A stretch of 64,000 nt of DNA, from NCBI GenBank assembly GCA_963678705.1, contig OY783212.1, forward strand, positions 19,114,892-19,178,891, in the 5' to 3' direction. This document shows, piece by piece, positions 1 to 11,196 of this stretch. The position numbers and the translations under genes were made by a program. Below the pieces are notes generated by a model. The model worked only from the letters and a program-made list of their open reading frames with translations, made no database searches and had not been told where the DNA came from. This stretch comes from Panorpa germanica (Eukaryota; Arthropoda; Insecta; Mecoptera; Panorpidae). Positions within the stretch are counted from its first letter, which is position 1, and the number at the start of each line of letters is the position of its first letter.

Positions 1-80
1 AATTTCAATATTTTACCTCATAATCAATTTTCGAAGATGGTGTGAATTCATTTTGTTCAATTCACAATAGCTGTTCAAAA

Positions 81-331
81 AATGGTTGGTTGACAACATC
101 CGTTGCTCAATGGAACAATGGTTGGTTGACGACATCCGTTGCTATAAGCACCAATGGTTGGTTGATAACATCCGTTGCTCAATGGAACAATGGTTGGTTG
201 ACGACATCCGTTGCTATAAGCACCAATGGTTGTTTTATGACATCCGTTGTTATATGCAACAATAGTTGCTTGACGACATCCGTTGTTATAAGGACCAAAT
301 GGTTAATTTACGATATCCGGCTCGAAGGACC
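81..331 (-). repeat. 36-bp leader tandem repeat, seven units, the last containing the primer site (partial copy)
   Basis: Units start at 81, 117, 153, 189, 225, 261 and 297. Units 1/3 and 2/4 alternate (CTCAATGGAAC versus CTATAAGCACC on the plus strand), so the first four are a doubled dimer. The seventh unit, 35 bp, overlaps the primer site, and the LTR end continues the pattern. Because 36 is a multiple of three, a plus-strand frame stays open across the repeats; I do not regard it as coding. Confidence 0.9.
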
Positions 332-332
332 A
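315..332 (-). other. Primer binding site, tRNA-Tyr (partial copy)
   Basis: The plus strand reads ATCCGGCTCGAAGGACCA, which from memory is the 3' end, with CCA, of animal tRNA-Tyr. The minus strand is therefore an 18-nt primer site beginning TGG, one base after the LTR end. Confidence 0.87.
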
Positions 333-437
333 ATGTTTGGGTGTCTGTTTTCTATGCAATTAAGTAAACACCCAATTATAATATTCTATAAATTTGCTGA
401 TGTTTCGTAATTAAAATTATTGGTAATTATTTAAACC

Positions 438-443
438 TTTATT
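438..443 (-). terminator. AATAAA polyadenylation signal in LTR
   Basis: AATAAA on the minus strand lies downstream of the TATA-like site and about 105 bp before the LTR 3' end, a sensible place for the R/U5 boundary. It is present in all four LTRs. No transcript data support it. Confidence 0.4.
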
Positions 444-586
444 TGAAATATAATACTATTAAAAAATGAACATGCTTTAGTAAGCTATAAAAATGAATGA
501 ATGAACTGAAAACAAATGATTCTAGTTATGATTTTACAAATTTACAAGGTTACTATGATAATAAATAAATTTGACAATAAAAGAAA

Positions 587-592
587 TTTATA
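587..592 (-). promoter_or_regulatory. TATA-like site in LTR
   Basis: TATAAA on the minus strand lies about 41 bp inside the LTR 5' end. The same site is in the other three LTRs at the same offset. This AT-rich LTR holds other TATA-like strings, so the assignment is tentative. Confidence 0.3.
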
Positions 593-633
593 AATATTTA
601 ATAGAAGGTAAATGTTTATTTGTTTCTTTAACA

Positions 634-643
634 TACTCCCCCC
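634..643 (-). other. Polypurine tract (copy I)
   Basis: GGGGGGAGTA on the minus strand lies immediately before the TGTT start of LTR 1. Together they fix the LTR edge. Confidence 0.8.
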
Positions 644-714
644 GTTGATGTATCGGCAGGTGCATCAAGATTGTCTAAGGGTAGTAAGGCAATTTTCTTA
701 CGGCTCTAGTAGTT

Positions 715-1435
715 TCACCATATTGTGTGTTTTAATACTGCTACTCGTGCTTGTGAATCTGTGCCTGGTAATGATTTTATTATTTGTCCTAATGCCCATT
801 GGGTTGATGGCATATTGTCTTCCTTAATTAGGACCAGAGATCCTATTTTAATGTCTGGACTAGTAGTTGTATTCCATTTGCTTCTTTGTTGGCAGTGATT
901 GATATAATCAGATGACCATCTTTTCCAGTAATGTTGGATACAATCTTGTATATGAGAGAAGCGTTGCATTTTATTAAAATTAACTGGAGGTTGCGCTGCT
1001 GGTGTGATACTAGTAATGAGGCGACCGATAATTAAGTATCCAGGGGTGATAGGATTTAATTAGTTAGGGTCAGAGGACATAGCATATAATGATCGGGAAT
1101 TTAAGATTGCTTCTACTTTTGTCAAAAGAGTATATAAATCTTTATAAGAAAGACAACTGTTCATTAGAACTTTTTGTTTCAAATGACTAAGTAGATTTTA
1201 CATTCGTTTCCCACAGCCTAACAAAATGTGGAGGTCTGAGTTGTATGAATTTCCAAGTAATGGATAATTCAGAAGCAGAAACTGCAAGGTTAGAAGTCTT
1301 TGACTCATTAGCAAGAAATTTTGCTAAAATATTGTTAGTTCCCACAAAGTTAGTTCCATTATCGGAGTATATAGTGTAAGGTTTTCCACTGCGAAATATA
1401 AACCGATTAAGTGCTGCGTGGAAACATTGAGTCAA
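715..1435 (-). pseudogene. Integrase and DUF5641-like C-terminal region, copy I (fossil)
   Basis: The minus strand shows an integrase-core stretch with YTIYSDNGTNFVG (the D-N-G-T-N-F signature of retroelement integrases) near 1340-1380. It is followed toward lower coordinates by a stretch with GSLVLIKEDNMPSTQWALG and a RVAVL motif, the pattern of the DUF5641 domain found at the C-terminus of Pao/BEL integrases. It lies directly before the polypurine tract and LTR, the expected place. The region is broken. Confidence 0.82.
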
Positions 1436-1581
1436 TTCCGTAACAAATTCAAAATGAATTGCTTTAGTAATAAAGTATATATATATATATAAAAAAATGT
1501 AAGCTGCTTTAATGAAAGCTCCTTAAAAGTCCTTACCGATTTTTAAATATTATCGGACCGGCATAATTAATATTATATTAA

Positions 1582-4203
1582 TTAAGGTTTACATTTAAAA
1601 GGCCACAAATCCAAAGATTGTTTAAACCAGAAAAGGCATGACCAACACCATAAATAATTATTTATGACTTGGTTAGCAATTGTACCATGGGAAATATAAT
1701 CAGCAGGGTTACTGTCTTTAGGTATGTGACTCCATTGAAACGGGTCCATCATAAATGATTGTATTTCAGAGATACGATTAGCTATAAATACCTTTAAAGT
1801 ATGTGGTGAAAGTTTTAACCAAGATAATACTATTGTCGAATCAGACCAAAGTATAACTTTATTAATTTTGATAGGTAGAGTGCTTATTAATTTTTGAGTC
1901 ATTTTACTCAATATTAAAGCTGAGCATAACTCTGAACAAGGAATGCTAAGTATTTTTAGTGGTGCAACCTTAGATTTAGAATGTACTAACGATAATTGTG
2001 AATCGCCTTGAATGTTAAAAGATTTAAAATATACGCAGGCGCCATAAGCCTTTTCGGAGGCATCACAAAAATAGTGTAACTCTATATTAATGCAGTCTAA
2101 GATTATAACTTTCCTAAGTATTGAAAAGTTATTTAATTCTGGTAAATTTTGTATTAATGTTAACCAAAATTCAACCAAATTTTGTGGTAGTTCATCATCC
2201 TAATTCAATTTATGTAACCATAATGTTTGAATCATAATTTTAAATGGAATGATGCAAGGTGATAGTAATCCTAAAGGATTAAATATTTTGGAAATAAATA
2301 ACAAAATATTGCGTTTAGTATATTTATCAGGTGACTTAAAAGTAATATTATACTTAAAGGTGTCGGATTCAGAATCCCATTTTACTCCAAGAGTCTTAAC
2401 ATTTTCCGAATCATTAGAATCGATTATAAAATGTTTATCCGAGTTAGTGTCTTTGATACCTGATAATACTATATGTGAATTTGATATCCAATTTCTTAAT
2501 TTAAAACCAGTGCTGTACAAAATTAGATTATTTCTATGACAGCGTTCAGCAAGTTGCTTCAGTTTTGGATTATTGAAATGTGGATATTCTAGTTTGATGT
2601 GTTTAGGAATCACAAAGTTTGAAATATTTATTTCAAAGTGTGGTATTTTATTAGTTATGTTGTCCATAATTAGACAATTAAACTGTGTAGTTAAAGAATG
2701 TATATTTACATTTATTTTAGAAGTGATATTTGTAGATGCATTGCCAATTCCAGATATAACTACACTAGTATTAATTAAGTTATTACTTAATTTATGAGCT
2801 AGATGTTTAGTTATAAAACTGGTTTGACTTCCATTATCAAGTAATGCCCTTGCTATAACCGATTTACCTTTATCATCAATGTCTTCAACTAATGCTGTTG
2901 AATGCAAAGTTTGATTAGCATTTAGAATTTGAGATGTGAAAGTATCACTAGAGGTGGGTGAAATAGCTAAATCATTTTGAGGTGGTTTAGAGGTTGAAGG
3001 AGATAAGTGCAACAAAGTATGATGCATCTTACCACATACATTACATGAGTATTTTGAAGTGCATTTTTTAGTAAGGTGACCTTTTCTCATACAGTTCAAA
3101 CATAAATTATGTTTTCTGGCTTGTTTAATACGTGAACTTACTGTCCAATTAGAAAATATCTTGCATTGTTGGACTGGGTGATTGCCATTACAAATATAGC
3201 ATTTATTATTCTGAGAAACTACTACAGATTTCTGAGACTTGGGTTTCGCACTAACTTTTAAATATTCACGTTGCTCATCAATTTCATGGGCGAGTTCCAA
3301 CATGCTTGATATAAGTGAATCAATAGTTAGAAAATCACCTTTAGGGCTTTGAGACAAATGCCATTGAGCTTTAGTGGAAGAATCTAACTTTTTGAAAATT
3401 AAAGCAGTAGTATATTGATCCCAACGTTTTTTAGATAAATGAGGAATACTATTTTCCAAAGACTTTACATATTTTCTAATGAGGGATGCTGTGGTTCTCA
3501 AGTTATCACTAGATTCTAAATTTAAATTAGGGATATTTAAAAATGAATTAATGTGATGAGAAATTCTTTGCTTTGTACTGTCGTACATTTCAAGCAAAAG
3601 TTCCCAGCATAAATTGTAATTTTTGCCATCAATTTCTACGTATGATATGTTATCAAGTGCTTCACCCTTTAAATAACTTCTAAGCAAATGAAGCTTTTTG
3701 AGATTAGAAAAATTAACTTAACTGTGAATCAAGCTTATATAATTTGAATTAAAGGCATTCCAACTTGCAATATCACCGTAGAAAGTAGGTACAGAAGTAT
3801 GAGGTTTTTCAATATTGTTATTAGTATGATTGCATGAATTACTTATATTTAGAGATGATTCCGGTTCAGGATCAGGAAGTATTTCATTTACTACGGACTC
3901 TATGTCTAAATATTTATTGTAAAGATCAGCACGTATATCATTTATTCTTTTTATTTCAGAATCGTTATCAATATTTAATTCCAGTAATGAAGTGCAAATT
4001 TCTTGTAATTCATCAAACAGAGGAAAACATATTCTTTTATAAGAACTTATTTTGTAAATATTATAAGTAGAAGGATCATCTACAGTTATTTTATCAATTA
4101 ATTTGTTATGAAAATCTAAAGTAAATTGAATGGAAAGCAATTTAGCATTTAGTTTTCTTAATACTGCCATGATGATAACAAATATTAGTAAATATTTAAT
4201 CAA
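1582..4203 (-). pseudogene. gag/pol-like region, copy I (fossil)
   Basis: This is the remnant of the structural and enzymatic region of a BEL/Pao element. In minus-strand order I see a DUF1759-like gag part, three zinc knuckles near 3007-3201 (CX2CX3HX4C, CX2CX4HX4C and CX2CX3HX4H), a DUF1758-type aspartic-protease stretch near 2838, a Pao-type (Peptidase_A17) stretch, and an RNase H-like part with the DASEKAYGACVYF, SDSTIVLSWL and HIPKDSNPADY motifs at about 1700-2080. Only recognised parts are named. The region is broken and is not a working gene. The family call rests on the motif order, which is typical of Pao/BEL polyproteins. Confidence 0.85.
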
Positions 4204-4219
4204 AACAGTAAATAAGTTA

Positions 4220-5260
4220 TGTATATACCTAACAACTTTGTGGGGTTGAGGTGTAGATGATTAAAAATATACGTATAAAATCAACTTTGTGGGGTTGACG
4301 TATATTTAAATTAATGTATATACCTATGAAATCAACTTTGTGGGGTTGAGGTATAAATTAAATATAGTATATACCTATAAAATCAACTCTATGAGGTTGA
4401 GGTATAAGTGATTAAACAAATACGTATGAAATCAACTTTGTGGGGTTGACGTATATTTAAATTTATGTATATACCTATGAAATCAACTTTGTGGGGTTGA
4501 GGTATACATAAATTATAGTATATACCTATAAAATCAACTCTATGAGGTTAAGGTATAATTGATTAAACATATAAGTATGAAATCAACTCTATGAGGTTGA
4601 CGTATATTTAAATTTATGTATATACCTTTGAAATCAACTTTGTGGGGTTGAGGTATACATAAATTACAGTATTTACCTATAAAATCAACTCTATGAGGTT
4701 AAGGTATAAATGATTAAACATATAAGTATGAAATCAACTCTATGAGGTTGACGTATATTTAAATTTATGTATATACCTTTGAAATAACTTTGTGGGGTTG
4801 AGGTATACATAAATTACAGTATATACCTATAAAATCAACTCTATGAGGTTGAGGTATAAATGATTAAACATATACGTATGAAATCAACTCTATGAGGTTG
4901 ACGTATATTCAAATTTATGTATATACCTTTGAAGTCAACTTTGTGGGGTTGAGGTATACATAAATTATAGTATATACCTATAAAATCAACTTTATGAGGT
5001 TGAGGTATAAATGATTAAACATATACGTATGAAATCAACTCTATGAGGTTGACGTATATTTAAATTTATGTATATACCTTTGAAATCAACTTTGTGGGGT
5101 TGAGGTATACATAAATTATAGTATATACCTATAAAATCAACTCTATGAGGTTGAGGTATAAATGATTAAACATATACGTATGAAATCAACTCTATGAGGT
5201 TGACGTATATTTAAATTTATGTATATACCTATGAAATCAACTCTATGAGGTTGAGGTATA
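4220..5260 (-). repeat. Hairpin minisatellite in leader of copy I (about 21 x 50 bp, 150-bp trimers)
   Basis: Tandem units of about 50 bp share a core TCAAC-(8 nt)-GTTGA. In two of every three units it is flanked by arms TATACC...GGTATA, and in the third by TATACG...CGTATA. The three unit types follow each other in fixed order, giving a period near 150 bp. The array lies between the gag-like remnant and the single-copy leader, so it would be in the 5' untranslated part of the element RNA. Loops are TTTGTGGG or TCTATGAG. Confidence 0.9.
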
Positions 5261-5512
5261 AGTGACCATTTCTATGAGAACGAATGTAAAATATAATATT
5301 GAAAGCAATTATAAACAAGATGCAAATGGGGTTATTAATTATTTATCGGTAACATCAAAAACTAGATCATATATGCAGTATTTTTATGCTCCAGATAATC
5401 AATTCCCAGCTATGTTGTAGTGTAATATGCAGAATTTCAATATTTTACCTCATAATCAATTTTCGAAGATGGTGTGAATTCATTTTGTTCAATTCACAAT
5501 AGCTGTTCAAAA

Positions 5513-5763
5513 AATGGTTGGTTGACAACATCCGTTGCTCAATGGAACAATGGTTGGTTGACGACATCCGTTGCTATAAGCACCAATGGTTGGTTGATAA
5601 CATCCGTTGCTCAATGGAACAATGGTTGGTTGACGACATCCGTTGCTATAAGCACCAATGGTTGTTTTATGACATCCGTTGTTATATGCAACAATAGTTG
5701 CTTGACGACATCCGTTGTTATAAGGACCAAATGGTTAATTTACGATATCCGGCTCGAAGGACC
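5513..5763 (-). repeat. 36-bp leader tandem repeat (copy I)
   Basis: The same seven units as at 81-331, read as identical. Confidence 0.9.
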
Positions 5764-5764
5764 A
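5747..5764 (-). other. Primer binding site, tRNA-Tyr (copy I)
   Basis: The same 18 nt as at 315-332, one base from the end of LTR 2. Confidence 0.87.
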
Positions 5765-5765
5765 A

Positions 5766-6065
5766 TGTTTGGGTGTCTGTTTTCTATGCAATTAAGTAAA
5801 CACCCAATTATAATATTCTATAAATTTGCTGATGTTTCGTAATTAAAATTATTGGTAATTATTTAAACCTTTATTTGAAATATAATACTATTAAAAAATG
5901 AACATGCTTTAGTAAGCTATAAAAATGAATGAATGAACTGAAAACAAATGATTCTAGTTATGATTTTACAAATTTACAAGGTTACTAAGATAATAAATAA
6001 ATTTGACAATAAAAGAAATTTATAAATATTTAATAGAAGGTAAATGTTTATTTGTTTCTTTAACA
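5766..6065 (-). repeat. LTR 2 (300 bp), shared by copies I and II
   Basis: It has the same ends as LTR 1 and differs from it at one site that I could see. It is the 5' LTR of copy I and the 3' LTR of copy II. Confidence 0.92.
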
Positions 6066-6075
6066 TACTCCCCCC
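6066..6075 (-). other. Polypurine tract (copy II)
   Basis: The same ten bases, immediately before LTR 2. Confidence 0.8.
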
Positions 6076-6146
6076 GTTGATGTATCGGCAGGTGCATCAA
6101 GATTGTCTAAGGGTAGTAAGGCAATTTTCTTACGGCTCTAGTAGTT

Positions 6147-6866
6147 TCACCATATTGTGTGTTTTAATACTGCTACTCGTGCTTGTGAATCTGTGCCTGG
6201 TAATGATTTTATTATTTGTCCTAATGCCCATTGGGTTGATGGCATATTGTCTTCCTTAATTAGGACCAGAGATCCTATTTTAATGTCTGGACTAGTAGTT
6301 GTATTCCATTTGCTTCTTTGTTGGCAGTGATTGATATATTCAGATGACCATCTTTTCCAGTAATGTTGGATACAATCTTGTATATGAGAGAAGCGTTGCA
6401 TTTTATTAAAATTAACTGGAGGTTGCGCTGCTGGTGTGATACTAGTAATGAGGCGACCGATAATTAAGTATCCAGGGGTGATAGGATTTAATTAGTTAGG
6501 GTCAGAGGACATAGCATATAATGATCGGGAATTTAATATTGCTTCTACTTTTGTCAAAAGAGTATATAAATCTTTATAAGAAAGACAACTGTTCATTAGA
6601 ATTTTTTTTTCAAATGACTAAGTAGATTTTACATTCGTTTCCCACAGCCTAACAAAATGTGGAGGTCTGAGTTGTATGAATTTCCAAGTAATGGATAATT
6701 CAGAAGCAGAAACTGCAAGGTTAGAAGTCTTTGACTCATTAGCAAGAAATTTTGCTAAAATATTGTTAGTTCCCACAAAGTTAGTTCCATTATCGGAGTA
6801 TATAGTGTAAGGTTTTCCACTGCGAAATATAAACCGATTAAGTGCTGCGAGGAAACATTGAGTCAA
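6147..6866 (-). pseudogene. Integrase and DUF5641-like C-terminal region, copy II (fossil)
   Basis: The same two parts as in copy I, with a few base differences and the same position relative to the polypurine tract and LTR. The region is broken. Confidence 0.82.
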
Positions 6867-7012
6867 TTCCGTAACAAATTCAAAATGAATTGCTTTAGTA
6901 ATAAAGTATATATATATATATAAAAAAATGTAAGCTGCTTTAATGAAAGCTCCTTAAAAGTCCTTACCGATTTTTAAATATTATCGGACCGGCATAATTA
7001 ATATTATATTAA

Positions 7013-9634
7013 TTAAGGTTTACATTTAAAAGGCCACAAATCCAAAGATTGTTTAAACCAGAAAAGGCATGACCAACACCATAAATAATTATTTATGACT
7101 TGGTTAGCAATTGTACCATGGGAAATATAATCAGCAGGGTTACTGTCTTTAGGTATGTGACTCCATTGAAACGGGTCCATCATAAATGATTGTATTTCAG
7201 AGATACGATTAGCTATAAATACCTTTAAAGTATGTGGTGAAAGTTTTAACCAAGATAATACTATTGTCGAATCAGACCAAAGTATAACTTTATTAATTTT
7301 GATAGGTAGAGTGCTTATTAATTTTTGAGTCATTTTACTCAATATTAAAGCTGAGCATAACTCTGAACAAGGAATGCTAAGTATTTTTAGTGGTGCAACC
7401 TTAGATTTAGAATGTACTAACGATAATTGTGAATCGCCTTGAATGTTAAAAGATTTAAAATATACGCAGGCGCCATAAGCCTTTTCGGAGGCATCACAAA
7501 AATAGTGTAACTCTATATTAATGCAGTCTAAGATTATAACTTTCCTAAGTATTGAAAAGTTATTTAATTCTGGTAAATTTTGTATTAATGTTAACCAAAA
7601 TTCAACCAAATTTTGTGGTAGTTCATCATCCCAATTCAATTTATGTAACCATAATGTTTGAATCATAATTTTAAATGGAATGATGCAAGGTGATAGTAAT
7701 CCTAAAGGATTAAATATTTTGGAAATAAATAACAAAATATTGCGTTTAGTATATTTATCAGGTGACTTAAAAGTAATATTATACTTAAAGGTGTCGGATT
7801 CAGAATCCCATTTTACTCCAAGAGTCTTAACATTTTCCGAATCATTAGAATCGATTATAAAATGTTTATCCGAGTTAGTGTCTTTGATACCTGATAATAC
7901 TATATGTGAATTTGATATCCAATTTCTTAATTTAAAACCAGTGCTGTACAAAATTAGATTATTTCTATGACAGCGTTCAGCAAGTTGCTTCAGTTTTGGA
8001 TTATTGAAATGTGGATATTCTAGTTTGATGTGTTTAGGAATCACAAAGTTTGAAATATTTATTTCAAAGTGTGGTATTTTATTAGTTATGTTGTCCATAA
8101 TTAGACAATTAAACTGTGTAGTTAAAGAATGTATATTTACATTTATTTTAGAAGTGATATTTGTAGATGCATTGCCAATTCCAGATATAACTACACTAGT
8201 ATTAATTAAGTTATTACTTAATTTATGAGCTAGATGTTTAGTTATAAAACTGGTTTGACTTCCATTATCAAGTAATGCCCTTGCTATAACCGATTTACCT
8301 TTATCATCAATGTCTTCAACTAATGCTGTTGAATGCAAAGTTTGATTAGCATTTAGAATTTGAGATGTGAAAGTATCACTAGAGGTGGGTGAAATAGCTA
8401 AATCATTTTGAGGTGGTTTAGAGGTTGAAGGAGATAAGTGCAACAAAGTATGATGCATCTTACCACATACATTACATGAGTATTTTGAAGTGCATTTTTT
8501 AGTAAGGTGACCTTTTCTCATACAGTTCAAACATAAATTATGTTTTCTGGCTTGTTTAATACGTGAACTTACTGTCCAATTAGAAAATATCTTGCATTGT
8601 TGGACTGGGTGATTGCCATTACAAATATAGCATTTATTATTCTGAGAAACTACTACAGATTTCTGAGACTTGGGTTTCGCACTAACTTTTAAATATTCAC
8701 GTTGCTCATCAATTTCATGGGCGAGTTCCAACATGCTTGATATAAGTGAATCAATAGTTAGAAAATCACCTTTAGGGCTTTGAGACAAATGCCATTGAGC
8801 TTTAGTGGAAGAATCTAACTTTTTGAAAATTAAAGCAGTAGTATATTGATCCCAACGTTTTTTAGATAAATGAGGAATACTATTTTCCAAAGACTTTACA
8901 TATTTTCTAATGAGGGATGCTGTGGTTCTCAAGTTATCACTAGATTCTAAATTTAAATTAGGGATATTTAAAAATGAATTAATGTGATGAGAAATTCTTT
9001 GCTTTGTACTGTCGTACATTTCAAGCAAAAGTTCCCAGCATAAATTGTAATTTTTGCCATCAATTTCTACGTATGATATGTTATCAAGTGCTTCACCCTT
9101 TAAATAACTTCTAAGCAAATGAAGCTTTTTGAGATTAGAAAAATTAACTTAACTGTGAATCAAGCTTATATAATTTGAATTAAAGGCATTCCAACTTGCA
9201 ATATCACCGTAGAAAGTAGGTACAGAAGTATGAGGTTTTTCAATATTGTTATTAGTATGATTGCATGAATTACTTATATTTAGAGATGATTCCGGTTCAG
9301 GATCAGGAAGTATTTCATTTACTACGGACTCTATGTCTAAATATTTATTGTAAAGATCAGCACGTATATCATTTATTCTTTTTATTTCAGAATCGTTATC
9401 AATATTTAATTCCAGTAATGAAGTGCAAATTTCTTGTAATTCATCAAACAGAGGAAAACATATTCTTTTATAAGAACTTATTTTGTAAATATTATAAGTA
9501 GAAGGATCATCTACAGTTATTTTATCAATTAATTTGTTATGAAAATCTAAAGTAAATTGAATGGAAAGCAATTTAGCATTTAGTTTTCTTAATACTGCCA
9601 TGATGATAACAAATATTAGTAAATATTTAATCAA
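7013..9634 (-). pseudogene. gag/pol-like region, copy II (fossil)
   Basis: The same parts in the same order as in copy I: DUF1759-like gag, zinc knuckles near 8440-8632, DUF1758-type protease near 8270, Pao-type stretch, RNase H-like motifs at about 7125-7510. It is nearly identical to copies I and III and is broken as a whole. Confidence 0.85.
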
Positions 9635-9651
9635 AACAGTAAATAAGTTAT

Positions 9652-10691
9652 GTATATACCTAACAACTTTGTGGGGTTGAGGTGTAGATGATTAAAAATA
9701 TACGTATAAAATCAACTTTGTGGGGTTGACGTATATTTAAATTAATGTATATACCTATGAAATCAACTTTGTGGGGTTGAGGTATAAATTAAATATAGTA
9801 TATACCTATAAAATCAACTCTATGAGGTTGAGGTATAAGTGATTAAACAAATACGTATGAAATCAACTTTGTGGGGTTGACGTATATTTAAATTTATGTA
9901 TATACCTATGAAATCAACTTTGTGGGGTTGAGGTATACATAAATTATAGTATATACCTATAAAATCAACTCTATGAGGTTAAGGTATAATTGATTAAACA
10001 TATAAGTATGAAATCAACTCTATGAGGTTGACGTATATTTAAATTTATGTATATACCTTTGAAATCAACTTTGTGGGGTTGAGGTATACATAAATTACAG
10101 TATTTACCTATAAAATCAACTCTATGAGGTTAAGGTATAAATGATTAAACATATAAGTATGAAATCAACTCTATGAGGTTGTCGTATATTTAAATTTATG
10201 TATATACCTTTGAAATAACTTTGTGGGGTTGAGGTATACATAAATTACAGTATATACCTATAAAATCAACTCTATGAGGTTGAGGTATAAATGATTAAAC
10301 ATATACGTATGAAATCAACTCTATGAGGTTGACGTATATTCAAATTTATGTATATACCTTTGAAGTCAACTTTGTGGGGTTGAGGTATACATAAATTATA
10401 GTATATACCTATAAAATCAACTTTATGAGGTTGAGGTATAAATGATTAAACATATACGTATGAAATTAAATCTATGAGGTTGACGTATATTTAAATTTAT
10501 GTATATACCTTTGAAATCAACTTTGTGGGGTTGAGGTATACATAAATTATAGTATATACCTATAAAATCAACTCTATGAGGTTGAGGTATAAATGATTAA
10601 ACATATACGTATGAAATCAACTCTATGAGGTTGACGTATATTTAAATTTATGTATATACCTATGAAATCAACTCTATGAGGTTGAGGTATA
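9652..10691 (-). repeat. Hairpin minisatellite in leader of copy II
   Basis: The same structure and essentially the same length as in copy I, with a few base differences. Confidence 0.9.
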
Positions 10692-10943
10692 AGTGACCAT
10701 TTCTATGAGAACGAATGTAAAATATAATATTGAAAGCAATTATAAACAAGATGCAAATGGGGTTATTAATTATTTATCGGTAACATCAAAAACTAGATCA
10801 TATATGCAGTATTTTTATGCTCCAGATAATCAATTCCCAGCTATGTTGTAGTGTAATATGCAGAATTTCAATATTTTACCTCATAATCAATTTTCGAAGA
10901 TGGTGTGAATTCATTTTGTTCAATTCACAATAGCTGTTCAAAA

Positions 10944-11194
10944 AATGGTTGGTTGACAACATCCGTTGCTCAATGGAACAATGGTTGGTTGACGACATCC
11001 GTTGCTATAAGCACCAATGGTTGGTTGATAACATCCGTTGCTCAATGGAACAATGGTTGGTTGACGACATCCGTTGCTATAAGCACCAATGGTTGTTTTA
11101 TGACATCCGTTGTTATATGCAACAATAGTTGCTTGACGACATCCGTTGTTATAAGGACCAAATGGTTAATTTACGATATCCGGCTCGAAGGACC
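10944..11194 (-). repeat. 36-bp leader tandem repeat (copy II)
   Basis: The same seven units, read as identical to the others. Confidence 0.9.
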
Positions 11195-11195
11195 A
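11178..11195 (-). other. Primer binding site, tRNA-Tyr (copy II)
   Basis: The same 18 nt, one base from the end of LTR 3. Confidence 0.87.
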
Positions 11196-11196
11196 A

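Larger units (their letters stand above)
1..633 (-). mobile_element. BEL/Pao-type LTR element, partial leftmost copy (leader and 5' LTR only)
   Basis: The window opens inside the leader of a further copy whose body lies to the left. Visible are the end of the single-copy leader (1-80), the 36-bp leader repeats, the primer site and a complete LTR at 334-633. That LTR also serves as the 3' LTR of copy I. The sequence at position 1 corresponds to position 5433 at the equivalent point of the next copy, so the array continues beyond the left edge. Nothing can be said about the body of this copy. Confidence 0.88.
334..633 (-). repeat. LTR 1 (300 bp), shared by partial copy and copy I
   Basis: On the minus strand it starts TGTTAAAG directly after the purine-rich tract and ends CCCAAACA one base before the primer site, giving the usual TG...CA ends inside a TGTT/AACA inverted pair. 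The edges are set by the tract on one side, the primer site on the other, and the exact stop at the satellite junction of the outermost LTR. It holds a TATA-like site, an AATAAA signal and a 7-bp inverted repeat near the primer-site end. Confidence 0.92.
334..6065 (-). mobile_element. BEL/Pao-type LTR retrotransposon, copy I (broken fossil)
   Basis: Read on the minus strand, the order is LTR (6065 to 5766), tRNA-Tyr primer site, 36-bp repeats, about 250 bp of single-copy leader, hairpin minisatellite, gag/pol-like remnants, integrase and C-terminal domain, polypurine tract, LTR (633 to 334). This order and the protein families (DUF1759, zinc knuckles, DUF1758, Pao-type RNase H, integrase, DUF5641) are those of BEL/Pao elements. 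Both LTRs are shared with neighbouring copies. It looks broken in about five places, one more than its neighbours. Its two LTRs differ at one site that I could see, which suggests youth, but exchange within a tandem array can homogenise LTRs, so the age is unsafe. Confidence 0.92.

Noticed and set aside
81-331. CRISPR-like regular direct repeats, also the 50-bp minisatellite
   Set aside because: There are no unique spacers; units abut directly, no cas-like gene is present, and the setting is a eukaryotic LTR element.
315-332. A tRNA-Tyr gene
   Set aside because: Only the 3' terminal 18 nt with the encoded CCA is present, at the position of a primer site. No cloverleaf can be formed.
42-410. 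A plus-strand open frame with repeated NGWLTTSVA units, seen in all four leaders
   Set aside because: It is the 36-bp leader repeat read in a frame that stays open because 36 is divisible by three. It runs antisense to the element and over the primer site into the LTR. No sign of a real protein.
1478-1492. A short TA microsatellite, also in copies II and III
   Set aside because: A run of about seven TA repeats in AT-rich element DNA, the same in all copies. Nothing more to say about it.
2249-2797. Plus-strand frames within the retroelement (also at 612-827, 3834-4070 and equivalents in the other copies)
   Set aside because: They lie antisense to recognised gag/pol, integrase or C-terminal parts and show no family of their own.
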